Part shown: piece after piece, positions 25,557 to 33,193 of the stretch
Layout: each line of letters opens with the position of its first letter
Numbering within the stretch: the first letter of the stretch is position 1
Source of the DNA: Bacteroidetes bacterium UBA4414
GTDB lineage: Bacteria > Bacteroidota > Bacteroidia > Chitinophagales > Chitinophagaceae
NCBI GenBank assembly: GCA_002389765.1
Contig: DGQM01000012.1
Location: 240 to 33,432, forward strand
DNA length: 33,193 nucleotides
Reading direction: 5' to 3'
The notes under the pieces: generated by a model
What the model was told of the DNA's origin: nothing
Databases searched by the model: none
Seen by the model: the letters and a program-made list of their open reading frames with translations, nothing else
Position numbers and translations under genes: made by a program

Positions 25557-26774
25557 TTATTCAAAGTCGGCGTACAACAAATACTTCTTTCTTATCTTCT
25601 TGAATGCATCAATATCTTTCTTCCATGTAGCACGAATGGCGTCTTCTGTCATACCGCTTTCTATCTGTTTCCTCAACTCAGCAGTGCCTGCCAGCTTCTC
25701 AAAAAACGGGTTGAAGAATTTAGACTTATCCTCATACCAATTGTACGCTTTTAAGAGCCAAACAAGCCTTACTCTCCTGTTTATGATTGTCAGTGCTTCT
25801 TCTTTTGTCATGACGGCTAGTTGACCAAAGCAGTCTTGAAATGCGTACAGCGGATCAGGCTTGCCCCACACTGGTACCGGCCTGAAACTATACATGGTTT
25901 TGCCTTTGAAAGAAGGGTGCCCCCAAACCTGAAAAGGTGTAGAAGTACCGCGCCCAACACTTACCACCGTACCCTCAAACAGACACATTGATGGATAAGC
26001 CATTATTGCCGCCATGTTTTTAAGATTGGGAGAAGGGCGTATGTACAAAGTATATAACGCTGTATGGTCATACGCACCACAAGTAATAACTTTCATATTG
26101 AGTTTCTCCATTCCCTTCACCCACTTTTCACCAACCAGCATTTTGGCATATTCGCCAACCGTCATACCATAAACGATTGGTATAGGTTGCATACCTACGA
26201 AAGATTTAAACTCCGGCTTCAATACAGGACCATCTACATAATGCCCATTTGGATTGGGCCTGTCAAGAATAATGAACTCCTTTCCATTTTCTGCACATGC
26301 TTCCATTGCATATTGCATAGTAGATATATAGGTATAAAAACGAACACCAACATCTTGCAAATCATACACTACAACATCTACATCTTTCAGAAATTCAGGC
26401 TTAGGCTTTTTATTATCTCCGTAGAGCGATACTATGGGTAACTGAGTAGCGCTATCTATGCTATTATCAACATGTTCGCCTGCCTGTGCTTCTCCACGAA
26501 AACCATGCTCAGGTACAAACACCTTTACCACTTTTACACCAACAGTCAGTAACGTATCCAGCAAGCTACGCTCACCAACTACAGATGCCTGATTGATGAT
26601 AAGTGCTACCCTTTTATTTTTAAGGAATGGGAGGTAAGCGTTCATTCTCTCAGCCGCGACTACTACTTCGCTACCACCTCGCAAGGGTTTATATTTTGGT
26701 TCTGCAGACTTTTGAGCATTTGCAGCAAAAGCAATCAATACCAAACAAAGTATATATGAAATACGCTTCAGCAT
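25557..26774 (-). CDS. namZ: Exo-beta-N-acetylmuramidase NamZ family (DUF1343)
   Basis: DUF1343 proteins include the exo-muramidase NamZ of Bacillus subtilis and its Tannerella counterpart (GH171), which remove terminal MurNAc from peptidoglycan fragments. From the ATG at 26774 the protein is 405 residues with a signal peptide (LKRISYILCLVLIAFAANA, cut before QKS). A start at 26795 would add seven residues. Family segments are visible: KRVALIINQASVVG, KVFVPEHGFRGEAQAGEHV, DVVVYDLQDVGVRFYTYI, FIILDRPNPNG, and CLFEGTVVSVGRGT. The Glu in PEHGFRG and the Asp in DLQDVG are good candidates for catalysis. It is probably periplasmic, and is the first gene of a two-gene unit with the trifunctional transporter. 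Confidence 0.9.
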   Translation of the reverse strand: MLKRISYILCLVLIAFAANAQKSAEPKYKPLRGGSEVVVAAERMNAYLPFLKNKRVALIINQASVVGERSLLDTLLTVGVKVVKVFVPEHGFRGEAQAGEHVDNSIDSATQLPIVSLYGDNKKPKPEFLKDVDVVVYDLQDVGVRFYTYISTMQYAMEACAENGKEFIILDRPNPNGHYVDGPVLKPEFKSFVGMQPIPIVYGMTVGEYAKMLVGEKWVKGMEKLNMKVITCGAYDHTALYTLYIRPSPNLKNMAAIMAYPSMCLFEGTVVSVGRGTSTPFQVWGHPSFKGKTMYSFRPVPVWGKPDPLYAFQDCFGQLAVMTKEEALTIINRRVRLVWLLKAYNWYEDKSKFFNPFFEKLAGTAELRKQIESGMTEDAIRATWKKDIDAFKKIRKKYLLYADFE

Positions 26775-26866
26775 TAAAATATCTGATTTTGGCATAAAGA
26801 TAATCCTGCGTTTCCGATATTAAGCCTTAACTTGCATCATTATTAGTATTTATTAAAACAAATTAC

Positions 26867-27295
26867 ATGCAACAAGTTAAAAATGGTGATACTGTGAGTG
26901 TACATTATCACGGAAAACTTACAGATGGCTCAACTTTTGACAGCTCTGAAGGCCGCGATCCACTACAGTTTACCGTTGGCAGCGGACAAGTGATTAAAGG
27001 CTTTGACGATGCGCTGCTGGATATGAAAGTAGGTGATAAAAAAACTGTTAATATTCCTGTTGAAAACGCTTATGGCGAACGCAGGGATGACATGATGATG
27101 GAATACCCTAAAAGCGATTTCCCTGCAGATATGCAACCTGCTGTAGGTATGGAACTGCACATGAGCGACAATCTGGGTAATGTATTCCCGGTAGTGATTG
27201 CAGAAGTACAGGAAGAAGTTGTATTACTGGATGCTAACCACCCATTGGCTGGTAAAGACCTGATTTTTGAATTGGAACTGGTTTCTATCGGTTAA
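26867..27295 (+). CDS. SlyD-like FKBP-type peptidyl-prolyl isomerase
   Basis: The 142-residue cytoplasmic protein isomerises X-Pro bonds and acts as a holdase chaperone. The FKBP half shows VSVHYHGKLTDGSTFDSS, PLQFTVGSGQVIKGFDDALLDMKVGD and VENAYGER. The inserted chaperone (IF) flap is the segment at about 70-125 (YPKSDFPADMQPAVGMELH onward), and DANHPLAGKDLIFELELVSI returns to the FKBP fold. The His/Cys-rich metal-binding tail of Escherichia coli SlyD is missing, as in many short homologues. It is transcribed alone, with a strong terminator directly after, and lies divergent from namZ. Confidence 0.93.
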   Translation: MQQVKNGDTVSVHYHGKLTDGSTFDSSEGRDPLQFTVGSGQVIKGFDDALLDMKVGDKKTVNIPVENAYGERRDDMMMEYPKSDFPADMQPAVGMELHMSDNLGNVFPVVIAEVQEEVVLLDANHPLAGKDLIFELELVSIG

Positions 27296-27314
27296 TCAAC
27301 ATATCGAACTATTT

Positions 27315-27340
27315 AAAAGCCGGCATAACGCCGGCTTTTT
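27315..27340 (+). terminator. Strong rho-independent terminator after the FKBP gene
   Basis: The stem AAAAGCCGGC (27315-27324) pairs with GCCGGCTTTT (27330-27339) around loop ATAAC, and a T-run ends at 27340. The arms pair perfectly. The A/T-rich flanks make it potentially bidirectional. Confidence 0.9.
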
Positions 27341-27408
27341 CATTTTAACAATTTGCCATCAGCATAGCCGCAAAAATTTACTATTATTACAGTTAGTCTA
27401 TTACATAT

Positions 27409-28095
27409 ATGTCATTACTCTCCATACTATTGCAAGTAGATACTGTCGCCACAGCGGCCGATGCTGTAACTAAGAAAGAAGAAATATCGCTTTGGTACCT
27501 GTTGATGCAAGGTGGTGTGCTGATGGTACCGCTGCTGATATGTTCTATACTGATGGTATATGTATTTGCAGAGCGCTTAATGGCTATTAAACGTGCATCT
27601 TCGTTTGACCCTACTTTCATGTCGCGCATACGCGAGCATGTAACTGATGGCAATCTCCAAGCTGCGAAATCGCTGGCTAAAAATACATCGGGCCCTATAG
27701 CTCGTATGATAGACAAGGGCCTTAGCCGTATTGGCAAGCCGATAGACCATATTGAAAAGTCTATGGAAAATGCCGGAAAGCTGGAAGTATATCAACTGGA
27801 GAAAAACCTGTCTATGCTTTCTACCATTGCAGGTATTGCACCTATGTTTGGCTTCCTGGGTACCATTGCCGGTATGATTATCTTGTTCTTCAACATACAA
27901 CACCAAGGCTTTTCTATAGAAGGTATTGCCAGTGGTATCTATACCAAGATGGTGACATCTGCTGTAGGTTTGATAATCGGCCTATTGGCTTACGTAGCAT
28001 ACAACTACCTAAACGCACAGATTAACAAATCTGTAAACCGCATGGAAAGTGCTGCGGTTGAGTTTCTGGATATTCTTCACGAACCTGCTAAATAA
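27409..28095 (+). CDS. MotA/TolQ/ExbB proton-channel family protein
   Basis: The 228-residue inner-membrane protein is the channel subunit that uses proton flow to drive TonB-dependent uptake or Tol-Pal constriction. Three helices are seen: about 29-50 (LLMQGGVLMVPLLICSILMVYVF), about 140-165 in GIAPMFGFLGTIAGMIILFF (the conserved pore helix), and about 180-205 (MVTSAVGLIIGLLAYVAYNYL). A cytoplasmic domain separates helices 1 and 2 (SFDPTFMSRIREHV). The stop lies eight bases before the ATG of the ExbD partner. No TonB or TolA gene follows, so TolQ and ExbB roles cannot be told apart. Confidence 0.93.
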   Translation: MSLLSILLQVDTVATAADAVTKKEEISLWYLLMQGGVLMVPLLICSILMVYVFAERLMAIKRASSFDPTFMSRIREHVTDGNLQAAKSLAKNTSGPIARMIDKGLSRIGKPIDHIEKSMENAGKLEVYQLEKNLSMLSTIAGIAPMFGFLGTIAGMIILFFNIQHQGFSIEGIASGIYTKMVTSAVGLIIGLLAYVAYNYLNAQINKSVNRMESAAVEFLDILHEPAK

Positions 28096-28103
28096 TCCTT
28101 GTT

Positions 28104-28508
28104 ATGAATCTTCGGAAACATCTCAGGGAAAAGCCTGAATCGCATGCATCTGCTCTGAATGACATCCTGTTCATTCTGCTGCTGTTCTTTTTGATTATCT
28201 CTACATTGGCAAACCCCAATGTGATTAAGCTATCTATACCAAGTGCCAAAAGCGACACAAAAGCCAAACAAACGGTAGTTGTGTCTATAACACCAGAACA
28301 ACAGTTTTTTGTAGGCACACAGGCAACATCAGCAGATTCACTGGCAGGTACCATCAATGCAATTGTTGTAAAATCGCAAGATGCAGAGCCTACTGTGGTT
28401 ATTAATGCAGATAAACAAGCACAAGCCGAAAGCATTGTTACTGTAATGAAAGCTGCAAAATCACTGAACTTAAAGACTGTACTTGCTGTTGATAATGAAG
28501 GTAAATAA
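28104..28508 (+). CDS. ExbD/TolR family protein
   Basis: The 134-residue single-pass protein is the partner of the channel subunit just upstream. One helix at about 19-36 begins with LNDILFILLLFFLIIS, whose Asp (D20) is the conserved proton-carrying residue of ExbD/TolR. A short cytoplasmic N-terminus precedes it. The periplasmic domain (about 40-134) has NPNVIKLSIPSAKS next to the membrane and ends with a ferredoxin-like pattern (TVVINADKQAQAESIVTVMKAAKSL). The gap of eight bases suggests co-translation. No TonB, TolA or second ExbD gene follows, which is common in Bacteroidota. Confidence 0.92.
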   Translation: MNLRKHLREKPESHASALNDILFILLLFFLIISTLANPNVIKLSIPSAKSDTKAKQTVVVSITPEQQFFVGTQATSADSLAGTINAIVVKSQDAEPTVVINADKQAQAESIVTVMKAAKSLNLKTVLAVDNEGK

Positions 28509-28526
28509 CAGCATTGTTTGTCTGCT

Positions 28527-28534
28527 TATATTTG
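28527..28534 (+). promoter_or_regulatory. -7 promoter box upstream of recG
   Basis: TATATTTG matches TAnnTTTG exactly and lies 16 bases before the proposed ATT start of recG at 28551. No convincing -33 TTTG is at the best distance. The predicted start of transcription (about 28540) would still include the non-standard start codon. Confidence 0.35.
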
Positions 28535-28550
28535 CCTTAAATAAACTGTC

Positions 28551-30653
28551 ATTAGCAATTTCGCTTCCATATTAGATTCTCCCATAGAATACCTGAAGGG
28601 CGTTGGTCCGCAACGTGGCGAAATGCTGCGTAAAGAATTAGAGATTGCCACATTCGGCGACTTGCTATACCATTATCCTTACCGCTACTTCGACAGAACA
28701 AGGGTTGACAAAGTAGCCGCAATAAACGGTACTACCGAATATGTGCAACTACTAGGTACTATCGTCAATATATTTGAAGAAGGAGAAGGTAGGAAGAAAA
28801 GGTTGGTTGCTACCTTTTATGATGAAACAGGGCAGATAGAACTGATATGGTTTCAGGGTGCACAATGGATGAAGAAATCGCTGGTAGACCATGGACGATA
28901 CATACTATTCGGAAAAGTATCCTTCTTTAATGGTGTTCCCAATATTGCCCATCCCGAGATAGAACCACTGAATAGTGAAACAGCTATACCGGGGATGCAA
29001 CCCGTTTATCCAACAACAGAAAAACTACGAGCCCGAGGTATCAGCAATCGTTCTTTTGCCAAGATTACTCAAAGCCTTTTTGAAAAAGTAAAGCAAGGTG
29101 ATATCCCGGAGATATTGCCACCTAATATTATTACTCAATATCAGCTTTGCAGCCGCTACAACGCTATCAAATGGATTCACTTTCCTGATAGCGAGGAACA
29201 TATGCAAGCTGCACGATACAGGTTGAAATGGGAAGAACTACTGGCATCTCAACTAAAGATAGCCAAGCTGCGTTTGCAACACACTATACAACCCGGTTGG
29301 CGATATGATAAAGTTGGAGACAACTTCAACAATTTCTACAATCATCACTTACCATTTCAGCTAACAGGTGCACAGAAACGTGTTTTGAAAGAAATAAGGC
29401 AAGACACTGCAACCGGCAAACAAATGAACCGTTTGTTGCAAGGCGATGTAGGCAGTGGTAAAACAATGGTGGCCGTAATGGCTATGCTACTGGCTATGGA
29501 CAATGGCTTTCAGGCATGTTTGATGGCACCTACAGAAATACTTGCACAGCAACATTTTCAAGGCACTAAAAAGCTATTGGAAGAAATGGGTATTCCTGTT
29601 GCAGTATTGACAGGTACTACCAAAGGCAAGGAGCGCAAAGAAACCCTGCAAGGACTGAAAGATGGTACAATACCTATAGTGGTAGGTACGCATGCTTTGC
29701 TGGAAGACACTGTACAGTTTCATAACCTGGGCATGGCCATCATTGATGAGCAGCACAGGTTTGGCGTTGCACAACGTTCTCGCCTGTGGCAGAAGAATAC
29801 TACCCCACCGCACGTGCTAGTAATGACTGCTACGCCTATACCACGTACATTGGCTATGACACTATATGGCGACTTGGATGTATCTGTAATAGATGAGCTA
29901 CCACCAGGCAGGCAGGAAATAAAAACGGTTCACCGTAATGAAATGCGCCGTGCCAATGTGATGGACTTCATCAGAACAGAAATAGATAAAGGCAGGCAGG
30001 CGTATATTGTATACCCGCTGATTGAAGAGTCTGAAAAGATGGACTACGAAAGCCTGATGGCAGGCTTTGAGCAGGTAAAAGTTTTCTTCCCAGACCATAA
30101 GTATAATATAGCCATGGTACACGGCAAGCAGGATGCACAAGAACGCGAGCGTAATATGCAACGTTTCGTAGCCGGTCATGCGCATATACTGGTGGCTACC
30201 ACCGTGATAGAGGTGGGAGTAAACGTACCTAATGCCAGTGTGATGCTGATAGAAAGTGCAGAGCGCTTTGGTCTTTCTCAACTGCACCAGCTACGCGGTC
30301 GTGTAGGACGTGGTGCAGAGCAGTCTTATTGTATATTATTGACAGGCAATAAGCTATCTAATGAGAGTGCAGAACGGATGAAGATTATGACCTCTACTTC
30401 TAATGGTTTCATTATAGCAGAAAAAGACCTTGCTATGCGTGGCCCGGGCGACCTTTCAGGTACCCGTCAGAGTGGCATCCTGAAGTTTAAACTGGCAGAT
30501 ATAGTAGACGACAGTGCCATACTGGAACAGACACGTATCGCAGCACAACAGATTATTACTGCCGATCCTGCCCTCACCCACCCTCAACACGCAGCCATTC
30601 GCAACATCCTGCTACAGGAAAAAGCCACTAATAACTGGGCTAAAATCAGCTGA
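28551..30653 (+). CDS. recG: ATP-dependent DNA helicase RecG, probably with a non-standard start codon
   Basis: RecG remodels stalled forks and Holliday junctions. Helicase motifs are clear: LLQGDVGSGKTMVA (Walker A), PTEILAQQHF, DEQHRFGVAQR, MTATPIPRTLAMT, ATTVIEVGVNVPNA and QLHQLRGRVGRG. The OB-fold wedge domain is N-terminal. The first ATG in frame is 28623, but the codons before it read LDSPIEYLKGVGPQRGE, the conserved RecG N-terminus, so translation must begin further upstream. Between the in-frame stop at 28542 and 28623 there is no ATG, GTG or TTG. ATT at 28551 is the best candidate and gives 700 residues, a normal length. ATA codons at 28569 and 28584 and CTG at 28593 are alternatives. 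Confidence 0.93.
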   Translation: MSNFASILDSPIEYLKGVGPQRGEMLRKELEIATFGDLLYHYPYRYFDRTRVDKVAAINGTTEYVQLLGTIVNIFEEGEGRKKRLVATFYDETGQIELIWFQGAQWMKKSLVDHGRYILFGKVSFFNGVPNIAHPEIEPLNSETAIPGMQPVYPTTEKLRARGISNRSFAKITQSLFEKVKQGDIPEILPPNIITQYQLCSRYNAIKWIHFPDSEEHMQAARYRLKWEELLASQLKIAKLRLQHTIQPGWRYDKVGDNFNNFYNHHLPFQLTGAQKRVLKEIRQDTATGKQMNRLLQGDVGSGKTMVAVMAMLLAMDNGFQACLMAPTEILAQQHFQGTKKLLEEMGIPVAVLTGTTKGKERKETLQGLKDGTIPIVVGTHALLEDTVQFHNLGMAIIDEQHRFGVAQRSRLWQKNTTPPHVLVMTATPIPRTLAMTLYGDLDVSVIDELPPGRQEIKTVHRNEMRRANVMDFIRTEIDKGRQAYIVYPLIEESEKMDYESLMAGFEQVKVFFPDHKYNIAMVHGKQDAQERERNMQRFVAGHAHILVATTVIEVGVNVPNASVMLIESAERFGLSQLHQLRGRVGRGAEQSYCILLTGNKLSNESAERMKIMTSTSNGFIIAEKDLAMRGPGDLSGTRQSGILKFKLADIVDDSAILEQTRIAAQQIITADPALTHPQHAAIRNILLQEKATNNWAKIS

Positions 30654-30703
30654 TTATCAACGACTATAAGTTTTGACTATAGTAGCTATCGATAAAAAAT
30701 TAA

Positions 30704-30742
30704 TTAAACGTTTGTTTAAGTTAAACGTTTGTTTGAATTTTG
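30704..30742 (+). promoter_or_regulatory. tetR promoter with tandem operator-like dyads
   Basis: TTAAACGTTTGTTT occurs twice, at 30704-30717 and 30721-30734 (17-base period). Each copy is a dyad, TTAAAC-gttt-GTTTAA (30704-30719, perfect) and TTAAAC-gttt-GTTTGA (30721-30736, one mismatch). A third dyad, GTTTAA-g-TTAAAC, spans the junction (30714-30726). TTTG at 30711-30714 and GAATTTTG at 30735-30742 are 20 bases apart and fit a -33/-7 pair, so a bound repressor would block the promoter. Confidence 0.65.
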
Positions 30743-30760
30743 TGGTGTAATTCTGACATT

Positions 30761-31390
30761 ATGGAATACACCGATAAACAAGTACAAATAATCGACATTG
30801 CTCAGGATCTGTTTGCAGAAAATGGGTATGACGGCACATCTGTACGTGATATTGCCAAAGCTGCTGATATAAATGTGGCAATGGTATCCTACTATTTCGG
30901 CTCAAAAGAAGGACTGCTCGAAGCTATCTTTTCCCGCCATGCTGAATACGTACGCCTGAAACTGGAAAACCTGATACAGGACAAGAGCCAATCCCCTTTC
31001 CAAAAAATGGAGGTAATCATTGACTCTTATATAGATAAATACTTTTCTCAACAACCATTCCATAAACTGGTGGCTCGTTCCCAACTCTCAAACAGCAACA
31101 AACCTGTAAAGGATATGCTCAATGACATGAAAAAGAGGAATCAGGATCTGATAAAACGATTGATACAAGAGGGACAGAAGACAGGCGACTTTAAGAAGAA
31201 CATAGATGTACAGATGCTGATGTCTACCATGCTGGGAACAGCCAACCAGGTTATGACTACCCAAGACTTCTACAGAGAAGTGAACAACATGACCGACCTA
31301 CCTGATGAAGAGTTTCTGAAAATACTAAAGAAAAAACTACGCTCACATTTACAAGCACTATTTAAAGCAATCTTAAAAAATGAGGACTAA
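30761..31390 (+). CDS. TetR-family transcriptional regulator
   Basis: The 209-residue repressor (ATG at 30761; an upstream TTG at 30740 is inside the promoter and rejected) has a typical TetR helix-turn-helix in residues 8-55: IIDIAQDLFAENGYDGTSVRDIAKAADIN, then VAMVSYYFGSKEGLLEAIF. The C-terminal ligand and dimer domain is not assignable to a ligand class. It is the first gene of an efflux operon; its 3' end overlaps the TolC gene by 11 bases. Tandem dyads over its own promoter suggest autorepression of the whole operon, released by a pump substrate (inference). Confidence 0.93.
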   Translation: MEYTDKQVQIIDIAQDLFAENGYDGTSVRDIAKAADINVAMVSYYFGSKEGLLEAIFSRHAEYVRLKLENLIQDKSQSPFQKMEVIIDSYIDKYFSQQPFHKLVARSQLSNSNKPVKDMLNDMKKRNQDLIKRLIQEGQKTGDFKKNIDVQMLMSTMLGTANQVMTTQDFYREVNNMTDLPDEEFLKILKKKLRSHLQALFKAILKNED

Positions 31391-32729
31391 ATACTACATA
31401 ATGGCTGTGCTGCTGCCCTTCAGCTATATAGCCAGTGCGCAAAACAGCAAGAGCCTGTCGCTGGATGAAGCGATAAGCCTTAGCCTGAAGAACAGTAAAG
31501 ACATCAGGCTGAATGAAGCAAAAATAAAAGAAGCAACTGCATCACTGAGCGAAGCCAGAGGTCGCCGCCTGCCGGACATGAGTGTTTCGGGCAGCTATCT
31601 ACGTCTGAACCAACCTGATGTGGACCTAAAAGTAAAACTCGGCAATAGTACGAACACTGGTACAGAAGGTTCGGGGAGTAGTTCAAGCTCCGGTGGAGGG
31701 CTGGCAGTAAATGAGGCTTCCTATGTTATGGCTAATCTTTCTATTCCTGTGTTTGCAGGCTTCAAGATTACGTATGGCATACAAGCTGCCAAGTACCTGC
31801 AAAAAGCTGCAACACTTGATGCAGTAAAAAACAAGGAAGAAGTAATTGCTAATACCATTGCCGCATACAGCAGTATGTACAAAGCAAAAGCTGCATTAGA
31901 GATTGTAAAGGAAAACCTGAAGCAATCGAAAAACCGTGTTGCAGACTTTACCAATATGGAACGCAACGGGCTGATGGCAAAGAACGATTTGCTGAAAGCA
32001 CAATTGCAACAATCTAATGTTGAGCTGGCATTGCTGGATGCTGAAAACAACTGGAAGATTACCTACATCTCAATGAACCTGATGCTGGGGCTGCCCGAAG
32101 AAACAGAACTGATACCTGATTCAAGCGCTTTTGCTGTGACGAATGACAGCAAGACTTTTGAAGAATGGGAAACAGTAGCACTGCAAAACCGCAAAGACCT
32201 CGAGGCTGTAAACTGGAGAATAAAAGCTGCACGTGCAGGTGTAAAAGCTGCCTATGGCGACTACTACCCTTCTGCTGCGCTAACTGGCGGATATGTGGCA
32301 GCTAATATACCAGGCTTGGTAACACTTACCAATGTAGTAAATGGCGGTATAGGTGTAAAATACACCCCATCATCTTTGTGGAAAGCAGGTGCAAAGGTAA
32401 AAGAATCAAAGGCTCGCCTGTTGCAAACAGAAGCCATGAGCGATATGCTGAACGACGGCATCAGGCTGCAGGTAGCACAGGCTTATCAAAACTATCTGTC
32501 GAGCATCAAAAAGATAGATGTTTATAACAAAGCATACGAACAGGCTAGCGAAAACTACCGTATCGTAAAAAACAAATACGACAACAGCCTTGCTACAACT
32601 ACAGACCTGCTTGATGCAGATGTAGCGGCCCTACAAGCAAAACTCAACTATTCATTCTCTAAAGCTGATGCAGTAGTGGCTTATAAAAAGCTACAACTGA
32701 CAACCGGTACAATTAAAGAAAATAATTAA
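31380..32729 (+). CDS. TolC-family outer-membrane efflux channel
   Basis: The 449-residue protein forms the outer-membrane duct of a tripartite pump. A signal peptide (about 1-21, cut before QNSK) precedes two OEP repeats of alpha-helical coiled coil and beta strands. Examples are SLSLDEAISLSLKNSKDIRLNEAKIKEA in repeat 1 and ALQNRKDLEAVNWRIKAARAGVKAAYGDYYPS in repeat 2. The last helices have the usual pattern QVAQAYQNYLSS and NSLATTTDLLDADVAALQAKLNYSFSKADAVVAYKKL. A Ser/Gly-rich loop (SGSSSSSGGG, about 98-107) is in the expected external loop. It overlaps tetR by 11 bases and is followed after 26 bases by the adaptor gene. Confidence 0.93.
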   Translation: MRTKYYIMAVLLPFSYIASAQNSKSLSLDEAISLSLKNSKDIRLNEAKIKEATASLSEARGRRLPDMSVSGSYLRLNQPDVDLKVKLGNSTNTGTEGSGSSSSSGGGLAVNEASYVMANLSIPVFAGFKITYGIQAAKYLQKAATLDAVKNKEEVIANTIAAYSSMYKAKAALEIVKENLKQSKNRVADFTNMERNGLMAKNDLLKAQLQQSNVELALLDAENNWKITYISMNLMLGLPEETELIPDSSAFAVTNDSKTFEEWETVALQNRKDLEAVNWRIKAARAGVKAAYGDYYPSAALTGGYVAANIPGLVTLTNVVNGGIGVKYTPSSLWKAGAKVKESKARLLQTEAMSDMLNDGIRLQVAQAYQNYLSSIKKIDVYNKAYEQASENYRIVKNKYDNSLATTTDLLDADVAALQAKLNYSFSKADAVVAYKKLQLTTGTIKENN

Positions 32730-32755
32730 TCAACAAATCCATTATTCTGAATCAT

Positions 32756-33193
32756 ATGCAACAGGAAAATAATAAACAAGAACAACCAAAGCCCAAAAGC
32801 AAACGTTTTGCAATAGTATTAGGTGCATTGGTAACAGTAGGTGCAATATTTGGTATCACTAAATATGTGCACGCGCTGCATCATGAAGAAACAGATGACG
32901 CACAAATAGATGCTTACATAAGTCCTGTAATACCACGCGTACCGGGATACGTGAACGAAATACGTGTTACCGACAACCAAATGGTGAAGAAAGGTGATAC
33001 ACTATTGATACTGGACGACAGAGACCTGAAAATAAAACTGCAACAAGCAGAAGCTGCGCTACTGGCAGCACAGAGCAATCTGGGTATTGCAGAAGCAGGC
33101 TCATCAGCATCGCAGGCAAATGTTGCTACAAGCGCTGCAAATGTTACTGCGCTAAACGCACAGGTAGAGGCTGCTAAAGTAAATGTTTGGCGC
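32756..33193 (+). CDS. HlyD/EmrA-type efflux adaptor, truncated at the window edge
   Basis: The frame is open to the right edge, giving the first 146 residues. A cytoplasmic Lys/Gln-rich start is followed by one membrane helix (about 18-37, AIVLGALVTVGAIFGITKYV). The biotinyl-lipoyl-like region has ETDDAQIDAYISPVIPRVPGYV and VTDNQMVKKGDTLLILDDRDL, typical of EmrA-like membrane fusion proteins. The coiled-coil arm (LKIKLQQAEAALLAAQ) then begins. The DDAQI...VxPRVxGxV pattern argues for the EmrA branch that works with a DHA2-type MFS pump, which would be expected beyond the window. Confidence 0.92.
   Translation, partial: MQQENNKQEQPKPKSKRFAIVLGALVTVGAIFGITKYVHALHHEETDDAQIDAYISPVIPRVPGYVNEIRVTDNQMVKKGDTLLILDDRDLKIKLQQAEAALLAAQSNLGIAEAGSSASQANVATSAANVTALNAQVEAAKVNVWR

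Noticed and set aside
1..33193. Search for mobile elements, CRISPR arrays, defence genes, tRNA or rRNA genes
   Set aside because: No transposase, integrase, long terminal repeats, regularly spaced direct repeats, cloverleaf-like or rRNA-like sequence was seen by eye. Intergenic spaces are too short for most of these. An automated tRNA and ncRNA scan was not possible.

Overview
The window reads as chromosomal core and near-core DNA of a Bacteroidota bacterium, probably of the Chitinophagales/Chitinophagaceae type; that rank is inference. The signs are a fused LpxC-FabZ protein, a secreted enzyme with a PKD domain and a C-terminal type 9 secretion (T9SS) sorting tail, lipoproteins with a Lys-rich stretch after the lipobox Cys, a DUF2027-Smr protein, a MMPL/PlsC/methyltransferase fusion, promoter boxes of the TAnnTTTG type, and few Shine-Dalgarno sequences. 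Genes are tightly packed. No rRNA, tRNA, CRISPR array, insertion sequence, phage gene or attachment site was recognised. No gene-free stretch reaches 300 bases; the longest is about 170 bases (10024-10193).

Layout. 1-1432: three unrecognised or accessory genes, including a small lipoprotein with its own promoter. 1436-3709: a TCR/Tet-type MFS transporter, divergent MtgA (monofunctional peptidoglycan glycosyltransferase), and a possible tiny membrane protein. 3795-5963: a tandem OmpA-domain protein and a secreted SGNH-type hydrolase. 5966-7566 (minus): rdgB and a DUF2027-Smr gene overlapping by 4 bases. 7656-10023: a lipoprotein, a DUF983 zinc-ribbon membrane protein and 3-hydroxyacyl-CoA dehydrogenase, separated by clear terminators. 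10194-12812: a large membrane transglutaminase-like protein.

12935-21697 is the main envelope block: PBP1A, an HD-domain phosphohydrolase, lpxD, lpxC-fabZ, lpxA, a lone ABC ATPase and an MFS transporter. The genes from lpxD to the ATPase overlap one another, which suggests translational coupling of the first lipid A steps. Convergent to it on the minus strand are NamZ (exo-muramidase, DUF1343/GH171) followed by a 1277-residue protein joining an RND/MMPL lipid-exporter-like part, a PlsC acyltransferase and a SAM methyltransferase. Together these genes cover peptidoglycan synthesis and turnover, lipid A synthesis, and probably lipid modification and export.

26867-33193: a SlyD-like FKBP isomerase with a strong terminator, a TolQ/ExbB-TolR/ExbD pair, recG, and then a drug-efflux operon (TetR regulator, TolC-type channel, HlyD/EmrA adaptor) that runs off the right edge.

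No clearly new multi-gene system was found. The points most worth a second look are the trifunctional fusion protein, the ABC ATPase coupled to lpxA with Asn at the switch-His position, recG coding sequence that extends upstream of any ATG/GTG/TTG, tandem dyads overlapping the tetR promoter, and a hairpin that shows a ribosome-binding sequence in its loop before an orphan gene.
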